From Cupriavidus oxalaticus (GTDB lineage Bacteria; Pseudomonadota; Gammaproteobacteria; Burkholderiales; Burkholderiaceae): DNA of 64,000 bases. A program made the position numbers and the translations under genes. Where the stretch lies: the NCBI RefSeq assembly GCF_004768545.1, contig NZ_CP038634.1:2046001-2110000 (forward strand). Direction: 5' to 3'. Below the pieces are notes generated by a model. The model made no database searches. It was not told the origin of the DNA and was given only the letters and a program-made list of their open reading frames with translations. Positions 35,565 to 43,901 of the stretch are shown here, one piece after another. The first letter of the stretch is position 1, and the number at the start of each line of letters is the position of its first letter.

Positions 35565-37538
35565 TTACCCATGGCGCCGCTGCAAGTCATGGAATGACAC
35601 CAGCTCGCCGGCCATCGCACTGGCAGCCACGGTGGGCGGGCTGGCCAGCCACACCTGCCCGGGACCCGAGCGCCCGGGGAAATTCCGGTTGATCGAACTC
35701 ACTGTCACTTGCCCGGCCCGTTCCGACGAACCCGGGCCGCAGTTGGCGCACGCCCCGCACGATGGCTGCAGGATGCGCGCGCCGACCGCATGGAACGTTT
35801 CCATGTAGCCCTGGCGGATGCAGTAGTCCCGGACGTCGGTGGTGCCGAACTGCAGGTAGAGCGTGACATGCGGCGGCAGCCGCAGGCCGCGCTGCACCGC
35901 CCAGTGCAGCACCTCGTGGTACAGGTCGAAGTCCTCGCGCTTGCCGGCAGTGCAGGAGCCGCCGTAGGCGATATCCACGCGCACGCGCCGGTCCAGCGCG
36001 GCCAGCGGCAAGCCGTTGCCGGGGTCGCCGGGGCGGGCCACCATCGGGCCGAGCGTGCTGCAGTCCAGTTCGATGGTGGCTGCGAAGGCGGCATCGTCAT
36101 CGCTGCGCATCCACGGCTCGATCACGAAATCGATGCCCCGGCGCTCCCTGAGGAAGCGCACCGTCTGCGCATCCGGCGCGACGATGCCGGTGAAGCCGCC
36201 CAACTCGGCGCACATATTGGTCAGCGTGGCGCGTTCGTCGATGGACATCGCGCGCACGACGGGACCGGTGAACTCGAACACCTTGCCGACCCCGGCGCCT
36301 GCCTTGATCCCGGCCTGCGCCAGCAGGTGCAGCACCACATCCTTGGCCGTGACGCCAGGCGCAAGTGCCCCGTGGAGCGCGACGCGGATGCCCTCGGGCA
36401 TGGTCATGCGCACCGCACCCGTCATGAACGCATTGGCCATGTCGGTCGTGCCGACGCCGAAGGCCACGCAGCCCAGCGCGCCGCTATGGGGGGTGTGCGA
36501 GTCGGTGCCCACCACGACCTGTCCCGGCAGTGCATAGCGCTCGGCCATCATCGCGTGCGAGATGCCCGCGGCGTGGCTGCCGTCGTCGGTGCGGGACGCT
36601 TCCTCTGTGAGCGTGCGGTGGCAACGCAGCTGGTAGGCGTCGACGAACTCCCGCTGTGCCGCGCACATCCGGGCAATGTTGTCGACCAGCCCGCCACGCA
36701 CATGCGCGGGGCTTTCATTGACGTAGGAGGTATGGTCCTCGAATACCACGATGCGCTCGGGATCCTCAAGCCGCAGCGGCCTGCCAAACGTGGCGTGCAG
36801 CATGTGGGCGCACATGCCGGTGTAGTACTCGTGGATAAAGCGCCAGTCCGCGCGCACGAAGATGCCGTCGCCCGGTTGCGGGCCCGCCAGGGATATCGGC
36901 GTCACGGGCGTCGCCAGCAGGTGGCGGTGGACGATCTTCTCAAAGAGGGTTTGCGGTGCCGCGGGCGGCGTCGCGGCGGCCGGTTCGACCTTGCCCAGGT
37001 ATTGCTGGCCGAACTTCAGCAGCCCGCCGCTCAGCAGGATGGCGGCGGCCAGCGCGTCGCGCCCGGCCACCAGCGCTTGCGCGGCGATCGGCTCGCCGGC
37101 CTGCAGGCGCGCTAGCAGGCCGAAGTCGGTCGAGGTGAACAGGCCGATGTTGTCGGCGTTCTGTCGGTAGATGCGCTCGAAGCTGCGCGCGATCACCAGC
37201 CGGATGCCGGCGAGCTTCTCTGCCGCCGGGCTATGCTCGCGCGACGATCCCTTGCCGTAGCGGTTGCCCGCGACCGTCACCGAGAAGCCGCCCTCGCGGA
37301 TCGCGCCGGGCGCGACCGGGCAGGTGCCGCCGACCTTGTAGCCGGTATAGGGGTAGCGGCCGAGCTTGTCGTCATAGTGCGTCAGGATCGGCACCGGCGT
37401 GATCTCGTCGGTGGACACGTCGTCGCGCAGGGGCCCGGCTTGCTCAGGCGTGAGGGCCTCGCCTTGCAGCTGGCGCGCCATGGCATCCGCCGAGTCGGCG
37501 AGGAACAGGATGCGGCCTGCGAAATCTTGGGCGCTCAT
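35565..37538 (-). CDS. Aconitase-family hydratase, LeuD-like and LeuC-like domains fused
   Basis: The 657-residue protein starts with the small swivel domain (DDVSTDEITPVPI, YGKGSSREHSPAA), which is LeuD-like. The large LeuC-like domain follows: EDHTSYVNES, GTDSHTPHSGALGCVAFG, YGGSCTAGKREDF and PSCGACANCGPG, where the cysteines should bind a [4Fe-4S] cluster. The small domain comes first, the reverse of classical aconitase. Such enzymes isomerise or hydrate tricarboxylic-type acids. The ATG at 37538 (MSAQDF) is favoured over the one at 37556. It diverges from a broken LysR gene. The exact substrate is not inferable. Confidence 0.85.
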   Translation of the reverse strand: MSAQDFAGRILFLADSADAMARQLQGEALTPEQAGPLRDDVSTDEITPVPILTHYDDKLGRYPYTGYKVGGTCPVAPGAIREGGFSVTVAGNRYGKGSSREHSPAAEKLAGIRLVIARSFERIYRQNADNIGLFTSTDFGLLARLQAGEPIAAQALVAGRDALAAAILLSGGLLKFGQQYLGKVEPAAATPPAAPQTLFEKIVHRHLLATPVTPISLAGPQPGDGIFVRADWRFIHEYYTGMCAHMLHATFGRPLRLEDPERIVVFEDHTSYVNESPAHVRGGLVDNIARMCAAQREFVDAYQLRCHRTLTEEASRTDDGSHAAGISHAMMAERYALPGQVVVGTDSHTPHSGALGCVAFGVGTTDMANAFMTGAVRMTMPEGIRVALHGALAPGVTAKDVVLHLLAQAGIKAGAGVGKVFEFTGPVVRAMSIDERATLTNMCAELGGFTGIVAPDAQTVRFLRERRGIDFVIEPWMRSDDDAAFAATIELDCSTLGPMVARPGDPGNGLPLAALDRRVRVDIAYGGSCTAGKREDFDLYHEVLHWAVQRGLRLPPHVTLYLQFGTTDVRDYCIRQGYMETFHAVGARILQPSCGACANCGPGSSERAGQVTVSSINRNFPGRSGPGQVWLASPPTVAASAMAGELVSFHDLQRRHG

Positions 37539-37733
37539 GCGGGTCTCCAGTGGCATATTGGCGGCACTTTACTGGCTGCATCGCGCCGGCACGAAGCGCT
37601 GATCCGGCATGTCTGCTATCTGCGGGTGGCATATCAGGGTTAACCCATGTGTTCGGCGTGGTGCATGCGGCAGGCCTGTGCGCAGGCGTTAGTATTCGGC
37701 GACACGCGGCTCGCCGCCGGCATCCTGAAGACC

Positions 37734-38641
37734 ATGCACCGCATCGACCCCGTCAATATCCAGCTGTTCCTGGCCGCGGCACGCGAAGGCTCGATCAAGC
37801 GCGCGGCGGAGACCGAACACATTGCGCAGTCGGCGCTAGCCGGCGCATCGCCGAACTGGAGCGCAGCCTTGGGGTGGTGCTGTTCGTGCGTTCGCCCGCC
37901 GGCGTGGTGCTGACCGATGCTGGCGCCCGCGCGCTCGAACTGGGCCGCAAGCTCAATGAGGACATCGCCAGCTTCGCGCGCGAAGTGCAGGATCTCGGCG
38001 ACCAGGTGGCCGGCGTGGTGCGCGTGTCGGCCAGTCCGTCGGCCATCATCGGCTTCCTGCCGGAGCGGCTGCATGCGTTCAAGGCGGCGCATCCGCTGGT
38101 CGAGATCGCGCTGTACGAACGTTCCACTGCCGAATCGATCCGCGCCTGCCTCGATGACCGCGTCGACATCGGCATCGGCGTCGCGGCCAAGACGCCTGCT
38201 GGGCTGGAGTCGTGGCCGTTCGCCAGCGATCCGCTCAATGTCGTGCTGCCGTCGTCGCACCGGCTGGCGCGGCGCAAGCGCATCCGCTATGCCGAAGTGC
38301 TGGAGCATCCGCTGGTGGTGGTGCAGCCCGGCGGCGCGCTCGACCAGGAGCTGCGCGAACAGGCGGCGAACCTGCGCCTGCCGTTCAACCAGAGCGTGAC
38401 GGTGTCAAGCTTCGAAGCCGCATGCCGCATGGTCGAGGCCGGCCTGGGCATCGCCGTGCTGCCGGCCAGTGCCGGCGCTGCCTATGCCGGCACGCGCGGC
38501 TTTGTGCGCGTGCCGCTGGACGAGCCATGGCGCGAGCGGCAGCTGCTGATCTACGCGCCCTACAAGCAGCCGCGGCTGCGCGCGATCGCGGCCATGATCC
38601 GCGCGCTCCAGCCAGGCACCACGGAGGCTATGCCGGGCTGA
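37734..38641 (+). pseudogene. LysR-family regulator with a one-base frameshift
   Basis: The gene begins at the ATG at 37734 (MHRIDPVNIQLFLAAAREGS) with the first part of a LysR helix-turn-helix ending HIAQSAL. The frame then shifts near 37838: the continuation RRIAELERSLGVVLFVRSPAG and the whole effector domain to the stop at 38641 are in another frame. Reading GCGCTAGCCGG as if one base were missing after GCGCT restores ALSRRIAELE, the expected family sequence. So either a single-base deletion inactivated the gene or there is a sequencing error. It diverges from the aconitase-family gene it would have controlled. Confidence 0.85.
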
Positions 38642-38746
38642 GATAGCCGGTCCAGCGGATTAGCACTCTGCCGCGCAGCGACGCAGCCCTACACTCCGAC
38701 CCAAGGCCACCGCCCACGGTGCGATTTCAATAAACGGAGACAAGGA

Positions 38747-38958
38747 ATGCGGACAACGCTGTTTCGGCGGGCGTGCCATGCGCTTGCGGGTATCACCACA
38801 CTGGCCATGCTGGGCGGCCTGCCTGGCGCGGTCAACGCCCAGGAAACCAGGCCGGTCAGGCTGATCGTGCCAACCCAGCCGGGATCGCAGGCCGACGCCG
38901 TGGCGCGTGCGCTGAGCCAGCCGCTGGGCAAGCACCTGGGCCAGTCGGTTACAGTGCG
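38747..38958 (+). pseudogene. Bug/TctC solute-binding protein, truncated 5' remnant
   Basis: ATG at 38747 follows GGAGACAAGGA and opens a signal peptide (ALAGITTLAMLGGLPGAVNAQ). The first Bug segment follows: RPVRLIVPTQPGSQADAVARAL, then GKHLGQSVTV. After about 70 residues the similarity stops and the frame runs into the antisense of the LuxR gene, whose stop is at 38949. A full Bug protein has about 320 residues, so about 250 have been lost. The break suggests a rearrangement that joined this locus to the LuxR/phasin segment. Downstream in-frame sequence to 39154 is not family-like. Confidence 0.8.
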
Positions 38959-39809
38959 GCGCAGTCTTCCGGATCCGCGACAGCCGCACGCGGCACCGGC
39001 TTGGTTGTGCTTGCCACGGGCTTCGGTGCCGGTTGCCCAGGGCCGGGAGCCAGGGCCTGTCCCAGACGCGCACCGCGTTGCAGCGCCACATGGACGGCTT
39101 CGCCCTTGCTGCGGACGCCGAGCGCCTTGTAAAGGGCGTTGCAATGGCACTTGACCGTCGCCACTGAAACGTTCAGCTGCCGGCTGATGGTCTTGGCGGG
39201 ATAGCCGCGTGCGAGCAGTACGAGGATTTCGTACTGGCGCGGCGTGAGGCCGAGCGCGTGGGCCTCGCCGGGCGAACGGACGTCGGCCACCGTGTCGTCG
39301 TTTGCAGTAAAGGCGCCTTTGGCGCGGCGCTCCGCGTTTCGTCCGGCGCTGCCTTGGCGCATGCCATCGTGCGATGCCGGCGCAGTATCCGGTGCCATAT
39401 CCGGTTCCAGCGCCGCCCGCCGGCTGAACGGCCTCAGGCTGACCTGGTAGCCGCTGCCGACCAGCCGGATCGCTGCTTCCAGCACATCGGGCTGCACCGA
39501 TTTCGGCAGGCAACCCACGACGCCCGCCGTGACCTTGTCATCGACCCAGTTCCGGGGCGCGATGTCGCAAAGTACCAGCAGCCGCGCCGCGGGCCAAATC
39601 CTGCCGACCTGGCACAGCAGCTGCCATGCAGCCTCCGGATCGTCCGGCAGCCCCAGCACGACCAATGTGATGCCTTCGCCGGCAGCGCAGTGCCCCGCGA
39701 GTTCAGCCGGGTCGGCGGTAACGAGTTCGCCGACGGCGTCGACGTTTTCCAGTGTCCTGCGCAACGCCACCCGCAGCAAAGCGTGGGATTCAATCAACAG
39801 CACCTTCAT
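38949..39809 (-). CDS. LuxR-type regulator with degenerate receiver domain
   Basis: The 286-residue product has an N-terminal receiver-like fold (KVLLIESHALLRVALRRTL) and a C-terminal LuxR helix-turn-helix (LGLTPRQYEILVLLARGYPAKTISRQLNVSVATVKCHCNALYKALG). In the receiver the N-terminal acidic pair reads E-S, and the phosphorylation-site Asp near residue 53 is Gly (LVVLGLPDD), so ordinary phosphorylation is unlikely. The ATG at 39809 begins exactly at the first beta strand. A long linker and a Pro/Ala-rich tail are present. Its 3' end overlaps the truncated Bug remnant. Its targets are unknown; the next gene upstream on the same strand is a phasin. Confidence 0.85.
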   Translation of the reverse strand: MKVLLIESHALLRVALRRTLENVDAVGELVTADPAELAGHCAAGEGITLVVLGLPDDPEAAWQLLCQVGRIWPAARLLVLCDIAPRNWVDDKVTAGVVGCLPKSVQPDVLEAAIRLVGSGYQVSLRPFSRRAALEPDMAPDTAPASHDGMRQGSAGRNAERRAKGAFTANDDTVADVRSPGEAHALGLTPRQYEILVLLARGYPAKTISRQLNVSVATVKCHCNALYKALGVRSKGEAVHVALQRGARLGQALAPGPGQPAPKPVASTTKPVPRAAVADPEDCAAL

Positions 39810-39894
39810 TGCACATGTCTCTCTTGCGCGCGGACGCGGCGCCGCGGCCGCGGCAGGGAGCGGCATGCGGCATCGTACGTCCGGCGGCCGTGAT

Positions 39895-40290
39895 TTATGC
39901 GGCGGCTCGCGTTGCGACTGGCGACATGGTGGCGTGGCTCAGCCTGGATTGCGCAAGCTCGACCGCTTGCTGGAAGCGGGCCTGCGCTAGCTGGGCAAGC
40001 CCGGCCTGCGTTTCGGACGCGATTTCATACAGCTGCCGCGTGTAGGCGCAGGCCTTGTCTGCGGCAACGGGCGTCAGGCCGTTCTGCATGTCGAGGACCT
40101 TGCGCAGGTCCCTGCTGGCCAGCAGCGCCTGCATCCGCTGCTGGCTTTCGTCGAAGGCTGCCTGCGCGGTCTGCAGGTTCAGCTCGGCGATCCGCTGGAA
40201 GCCGGCAAACAGGATGCTGGAGTAGGCGAAGCAGTCAGCGAAGCCGCTGCCGTGACTGGCAGGGAACTGATCGGGCGCGAAATCGGGCAT
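39895..40290 (-). CDS. Phasin family protein
   Basis: The 131-residue protein has the phasin core: FAYSSILFAGFQRIAELNLQTAQAAFDES and later YTRQLYEIASETQAGLAQLAQARFQQA, an amphipathic helical protein that coats polyhydroxyalkanoate granules. AAGGAAA lies about nine bases before the ATG at 40290; in-frame sequence further upstream is not phasin-like. The upstream region carries a TTTAGAGT-N4-ACTCTAAA palindrome. Polyhydroxyalkanoate storage is typical of Cupriavidus-type organisms and fits the genome context. It may be a minor phasin paralog. Confidence 0.87.
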   Translation of the reverse strand: MPDFAPDQFPASHGSGFADCFAYSSILFAGFQRIAELNLQTAQAAFDESQQRMQALLASRDLRKVLDMQNGLTPVAADKACAYTRQLYEIASETQAGLAQLAQARFQQAVELAQSRLSHATMSPVATRAAA

Positions 40291-40623
40291 GCAATGGTTT
40301 CCTTGGATCCGCCGGGGCATGGTGCCCGACGACAGGTTTGCGGGTGAACGCACGACCGGAGGAGTGCGTCGGAGGAGGCGCCCGGCGTGCTGCGTTGCAT
40401 CATTCGCGCCCAATTTTAGAGTAAGCACTCTAAACAATGTGATCCGCAGGCCTAGGGGGATTCCCCGATGGCTTCAGCGTTTCTGTACGATTTTGTTTTT
40501 TTCGTTTTCGTTTGGCATTTCGGCCGGCGCGTTCCGGAACACAGCCGCAATGCGCGACGAATGACGGAGGAGATCGGCATAGCGGCAAGTAGAATCGCTG
40601 CGACTCCATCCCCTCGACATGCC
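40291..40623. other. Divergent intergenic region between phasin and LysR genes
   Basis: About 330 bases. The palindrome at 40415-40434 is the main feature. An A/T-rich stretch follows near 40490-40510. No further convincing gene is seen; in-frame extension of the LysR gene into this region is not family-like. Confidence 0.45.
40415..40434. promoter_or_regulatory. Palindrome upstream of the phasin gene
   Basis: TTTAGAGT at 40415-40422 and ACTCTAAA at 40427-40434 form a perfect inverted repeat around AAGC, 125 bases before the phasin start. The shape is that of a TetR-type operator and not a terminator, because it lies in a divergent promoter region. The cognate regulator is not in the immediate neighbourhood. 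Confidence 0.6.
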
Positions 40624-41511
40624 ATGCGGATTCCCCCGGTAAAGGCCATCATCGCTTTCGAAAGCGTCGCCAGGACCAAGAGCGTCAGCCGCGCCGCTGA
40701 AGAACTCGGCCTGACCGCTTCCGCCGTCAGCCACCAGCTCAGCAACCTGGAAGAGATCCTGGGCCAGCCGCTGTTCTTCCGGCAAGGGCGCGGGCTGGCG
40801 CTGACGTCGGTGGGCGAGCAGTACCTGCGCGATATCACCGGCGTGCTGGCCGATCTCAACCGCGCTACCGAACGCGCCTCGAGCCCGGCCAATATCGAGA
40901 TCCTGCGCGTCCATTCGAGCCCGAGCTTCGGCCTGATGTGGCTGCTGCCACGGCTAGAATCGTTCCAGGCCGACAATGGCGATATCCAGCTCAACCTGTC
41001 GTGCTCGTATGAAGACGTATCGTTCACCAGCGGCTATTACGATGTCGATATCCGCCATGGCTACGCGCACTGGCGCGACCTGCAGGTGAAGACGCTGCGG
41101 CGCGAGACGATCGCGCCGCTGGCTTCTCCTGCCTATCTCGAAAAGCATCCGATCCGTACGCCCGAGGATCTGCTGGCGCAGCGGCTGATCTATTCCGAAA
41201 CGCCGCTGGTGCAGTGGCAACAGTGGTTCGCGCGGTTCGGCGTGCCGGCTTCGCACAAGACCTTCGACTTCAGCTTCGACCGCTCCTACATGTCGCTGGA
41301 GACCGCCGCACTGGGCCTGGGCGTGGCGCTGGAAAGCACGCTGCTGGCATCGGTGCAGATCCGCAAGGGCGCACTGATGCCCGTGTTCGACGACAGCCAC
41401 GCGCTGGAGGTGGGCAGCCACCACGTGGTCTGCCCGGCGCAGAACGCCGGCTTGCCGCGTGTGGCGCGCTTCCTGGCCTGGCTCGACCGCCAGTTGCCGG
41501 CGCCGCGCTGA
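40624..41511 (+). CDS. LysR-family transcriptional regulator (GcvA-like)
   Basis: The 295-residue product has an N-terminal LysR helix-turn-helix (FESVARTKSVSRAAEELGLTASAVSHQLSNLEEILGQPLF) and an effector domain ending in HHVVCPAQNAGLPRVARFLAWL, a C-terminal form common in GcvA-like regulators. The ATG at 40624 begins directly before the helix-turn-helix; the longer in-frame start at 40468 would add a non-family leader. It lies 172 bases upstream of an SDR gene on the same strand and is the likely activator of the SDR/MFS/transketolase operon. Confidence 0.88.
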   Translation: MRIPPVKAIIAFESVARTKSVSRAAEELGLTASAVSHQLSNLEEILGQPLFFRQGRGLALTSVGEQYLRDITGVLADLNRATERASSPANIEILRVHSSPSFGLMWLLPRLESFQADNGDIQLNLSCSYEDVSFTSGYYDVDIRHGYAHWRDLQVKTLRRETIAPLASPAYLEKHPIRTPEDLLAQRLIYSETPLVQWQQWFARFGVPASHKTFDFSFDRSYMSLETAALGLGVALESTLLASVQIRKGALMPVFDDSHALEVGSHHVVCPAQNAGLPRVARFLAWLDRQLPAPR

Positions 41512-41593
41512 ACGCGCGATGCCACATGCGCGGCCGATGAAGTGAACGAGACGGCGCGCTTCGAGGCGACCGTCTGCCGATGTTTGAAAATTT

Positions 41594-41609
41594 CTCAGCA
41601 ATAGCTGAG
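41594..41609. promoter_or_regulatory. Dyad before SDR/transketolase operon
   Basis: CTCAGC at 41594-41599 and GCTGAG at 41604-41609 flank AATA, 75-90 bases before the SDR start. Its T-N-A-type symmetry and location suit a LysR-type activation site, though the repeat is short. Confidence 0.45.
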
Positions 41610-41683
41610 GCAGACCGCGTTGATCGTCAGGCCGCCAGCGACAAAACTCGACACATCCCAAGTCCAATTGCAAGGAGACAAAG

Positions 41684-42433
41684 ATGCTGGTCGAGAACAA
41701 CGTAGTCATCATCACCGGCGCCGCCTCGCCGCGCGGCATCGGCAGGGCCACCGGCAGGGCCTTCGCCGCGCAGGGTGCCACCGTGGTGATCCTGGACCTG
41801 CGCCTCGAAGACGCGCAGGCTGCCGCCGGTGAGCTGGGTGACCGCCACATGGGCCTGGCCTGCGACGTGACCGACAAGGCCGCCTGCGAACGCGCGGCGC
41901 AGACCGTGCTGCAGCGCTACGGTCGCATCGACGCGCTCGTCAATAACGCCGGCATCACCCAGCCGGTGCGCACGCTCGATATCCAGGCGACCGACTACGA
42001 CGCCGTGCTTGACGTGAACCTGCGCGGCACGCTGTACATGTCGCAGGCGGTGCTGCCGCAGATGCGCGAGCAGAAGCGCGGCAGCATCGTGTGCATGTCG
42101 TCAGTGTCGGCGCAGCGTGGCGGCGGCATCTTCGGCGGGCCGCACTACAGCGCCGCCAAGGCCGGCGTGCTGGGCCTGGCGCGCGCCATGGCGCGCGAGT
42201 TCGGGCCCGACAGCATCCGCGTCAATTCGATCACGCCGGGCCTGATCCAGACCGACATCACCGGCGACAAGCTCACTCCCGAGATGCGCGCCGACATCAT
42301 CAAGGGCATCCCGCTGGGCCGGCTGGGCAACGCGGCCGACGTGGCCAACGCCTGCGTGTTCCTGGCGAGCGACATGTCCGCCTACCTGACCGGCATCACG
42401 CTGGACGTCAACGGCGGCATGCTGATCCACTAA
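41684..42433 (+). CDS. SDR-family oxidoreductase
   Basis: The 249-residue protein has a classical short-chain dehydrogenase pattern: TGAASPRGIGRATG (cofactor loop), NNAGI at the centre of the sheet, catalytic Ser in CMSSVSAQ, YSAAK with Tyr and Lys, and ITPGLIQT. The Asp after the second strand (VILDLRLE) favours NAD over NADP. AAGGAGAC precedes the ATG. It is the first gene of an operon with an MFS carrier and the two halves of a transketolase, so it probably oxidises or reduces a polyol or sugar that feeds the transketolase. Confidence 0.9.
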   Translation: MLVENNVVIITGAASPRGIGRATGRAFAAQGATVVILDLRLEDAQAAAGELGDRHMGLACDVTDKAACERAAQTVLQRYGRIDALVNNAGITQPVRTLDIQATDYDAVLDVNLRGTLYMSQAVLPQMREQKRGSIVCMSSVSAQRGGGIFGGPHYSAAKAGVLGLARAMAREFGPDSIRVNSITPGLIQTDITGDKLTPEMRADIIKGIPLGRLGNAADVANACVFLASDMSAYLTGITLDVNGGMLIH

Positions 42434-42516
42434 ATTCAAGTGAAGCCGCCCGACAGAGGCGCAGCCTTCAACAGCCGGGGCACCGCAGCGCGGCGCCACC
42501 AGGCAGGAGACAACCG

Positions 42517-43845
42517 ATGAAGACCAAATACGCGGCTTCGCCCATCGGCGGCGAAGCGACGCTGCACGCCGATTCCGCCACCTTCGAGACCCGCACCTAC
42601 GCCAAGGTGGTGAAGCGGCTGATCCCGTTCCTGATGCTCTGCTATCTGGGCGCCTACCTGGACCGGGTCAATGTCGGCTTTGCCAAGCTGCAGATGCTGA
42701 GCGACCTGCAGTTCAGCGAAACCATCTACGGCCTCGGCGCCGGCATCTTCTTCCTCGGCTACTTCCTCTTCGAAGTGCCGAGCAACGTGATCCTGCACCG
42801 GGTCGGCGCCAAGCGCTGGCTGGCGCGCATCATGCTGACCTGGGCGGTGATCTCGGCGTGCTTCGCCTTTGTCACCACGCCAACCCAGTTCTACGTGCTG
42901 CGCTTTCTGCTGGGCGTGGCGGAGGCCGGCTTCGCGCCGGGCGTGATCCTGTACATGACGTACTGGTTCCCCTCCGAGCGGCGTGCCAAGGCATTGTCGA
43001 TGTTCTTCATGGCGATCCCGCTGGCCGGCATCGTGGGCGGGCCGCTGTCGGGCTGGATCATGCATGCCTTCCACGGCGTGGGCGACCTGGCCGGCTGGAA
43101 GTGGCTGTTCCTGATCGAAGCGCTGCCTTCGCTGTGCCTGGGCGTGGCCATCCTGTTCTACCTCGACAACGGCATCGACCACGCGCACTGGCTGACTGAC
43201 GCCGAGAAGGCCCTGCTCAAGCGCAATATCGAGGGCGACAACGTGCACAAGATGGAACACATGTCGATCCGCTCGTTCATGGCGGACCGCCGCCTGTGGC
43301 TGATGGCAGCGATCTACTTCTGCGTGGTGCTGGGCCAGTACGGGCTGACCTTCTGGCTGCCGACCATCATCCGCAAGGCCGGCGTCGCCGATCCGCTGTG
43401 GGTGGGCATCTACACCGCGCTGCCGTATCTGTGCGCGATCGTGGCGCTGCCGCTGGTGGGCATGAGCGCCGACCGCCGCCGCGAGCGCCGCTTCCACCTG
43501 ATCGTGCCGATGGTGGTCGCCGCCACCGGGTTTGCCACCTTGCCGCTGCTGGGCAGTGTCAGTGCATCGCTGGTATGCCTGTGCATCGCCGCCGCCGGCA
43601 TCCTGGCCTCGTCGTCGCAGTTCTGGGCGTTGCCTACCGCGCTGCTGGGCGGCATGTCGGCCGCAGCGGGCATCGCCGCGGTCAACTGCGTGGCCAACCT
43701 GGCTGGCTTCTTCTCGCCCGCCATCGTGGGCTGGCTGAACGACCTGACCGGGAAGTCCACCGCCGGCCTGATGTTCATCTCGGGCACGGTTGTCTTCGGC
43801 GCGATGCTGGTGCTCCTGGTCCCCGCCAGGTCCGTGAACCGCTGA
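42517..43845 (+). CDS. MFS transporter, anion:cation symporter type
   Basis: The 442-residue carrier has 12 hydrophobic segments and the signature DRVNVGFAKLQM near residue 50. It also has GYFLFEVPSNVILHRVGAKRWLARIM, a long central loop and a tail of the anion:cation symporter family (4-hydroxyphenylacetate/tartrate-type carriers). GGAGACAACCG precedes the ATG at 42517. It lies 83 bases after the SDR gene and 56 before the transketolase gene. Its family usually imports small organic anions or sugar acids, in line with a catabolic operon. Confidence 0.9.
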   Translation: MKTKYAASPIGGEATLHADSATFETRTYAKVVKRLIPFLMLCYLGAYLDRVNVGFAKLQMLSDLQFSETIYGLGAGIFFLGYFLFEVPSNVILHRVGAKRWLARIMLTWAVISACFAFVTTPTQFYVLRFLLGVAEAGFAPGVILYMTYWFPSERRAKALSMFFMAIPLAGIVGGPLSGWIMHAFHGVGDLAGWKWLFLIEALPSLCLGVAILFYLDNGIDHAHWLTDAEKALLKRNIEGDNVHKMEHMSIRSFMADRRLWLMAAIYFCVVLGQYGLTFWLPTIIRKAGVADPLWVGIYTALPYLCAIVALPLVGMSADRRRERRFHLIVPMVVAATGFATLPLLGSVSASLVCLCIAAAGILASSSQFWALPTALLGGMSAAAGIAAVNCVANLAGFFSPAIVGWLNDLTGKSTAGLMFISGTVVFGAMLVLLVPARSVNR

Positions 43846-43901
43846 CACCCCCTCTTTGCCGAATTTCTGAAACTCTGATCGAACCGATTGCTGGAGACAC
43901 C

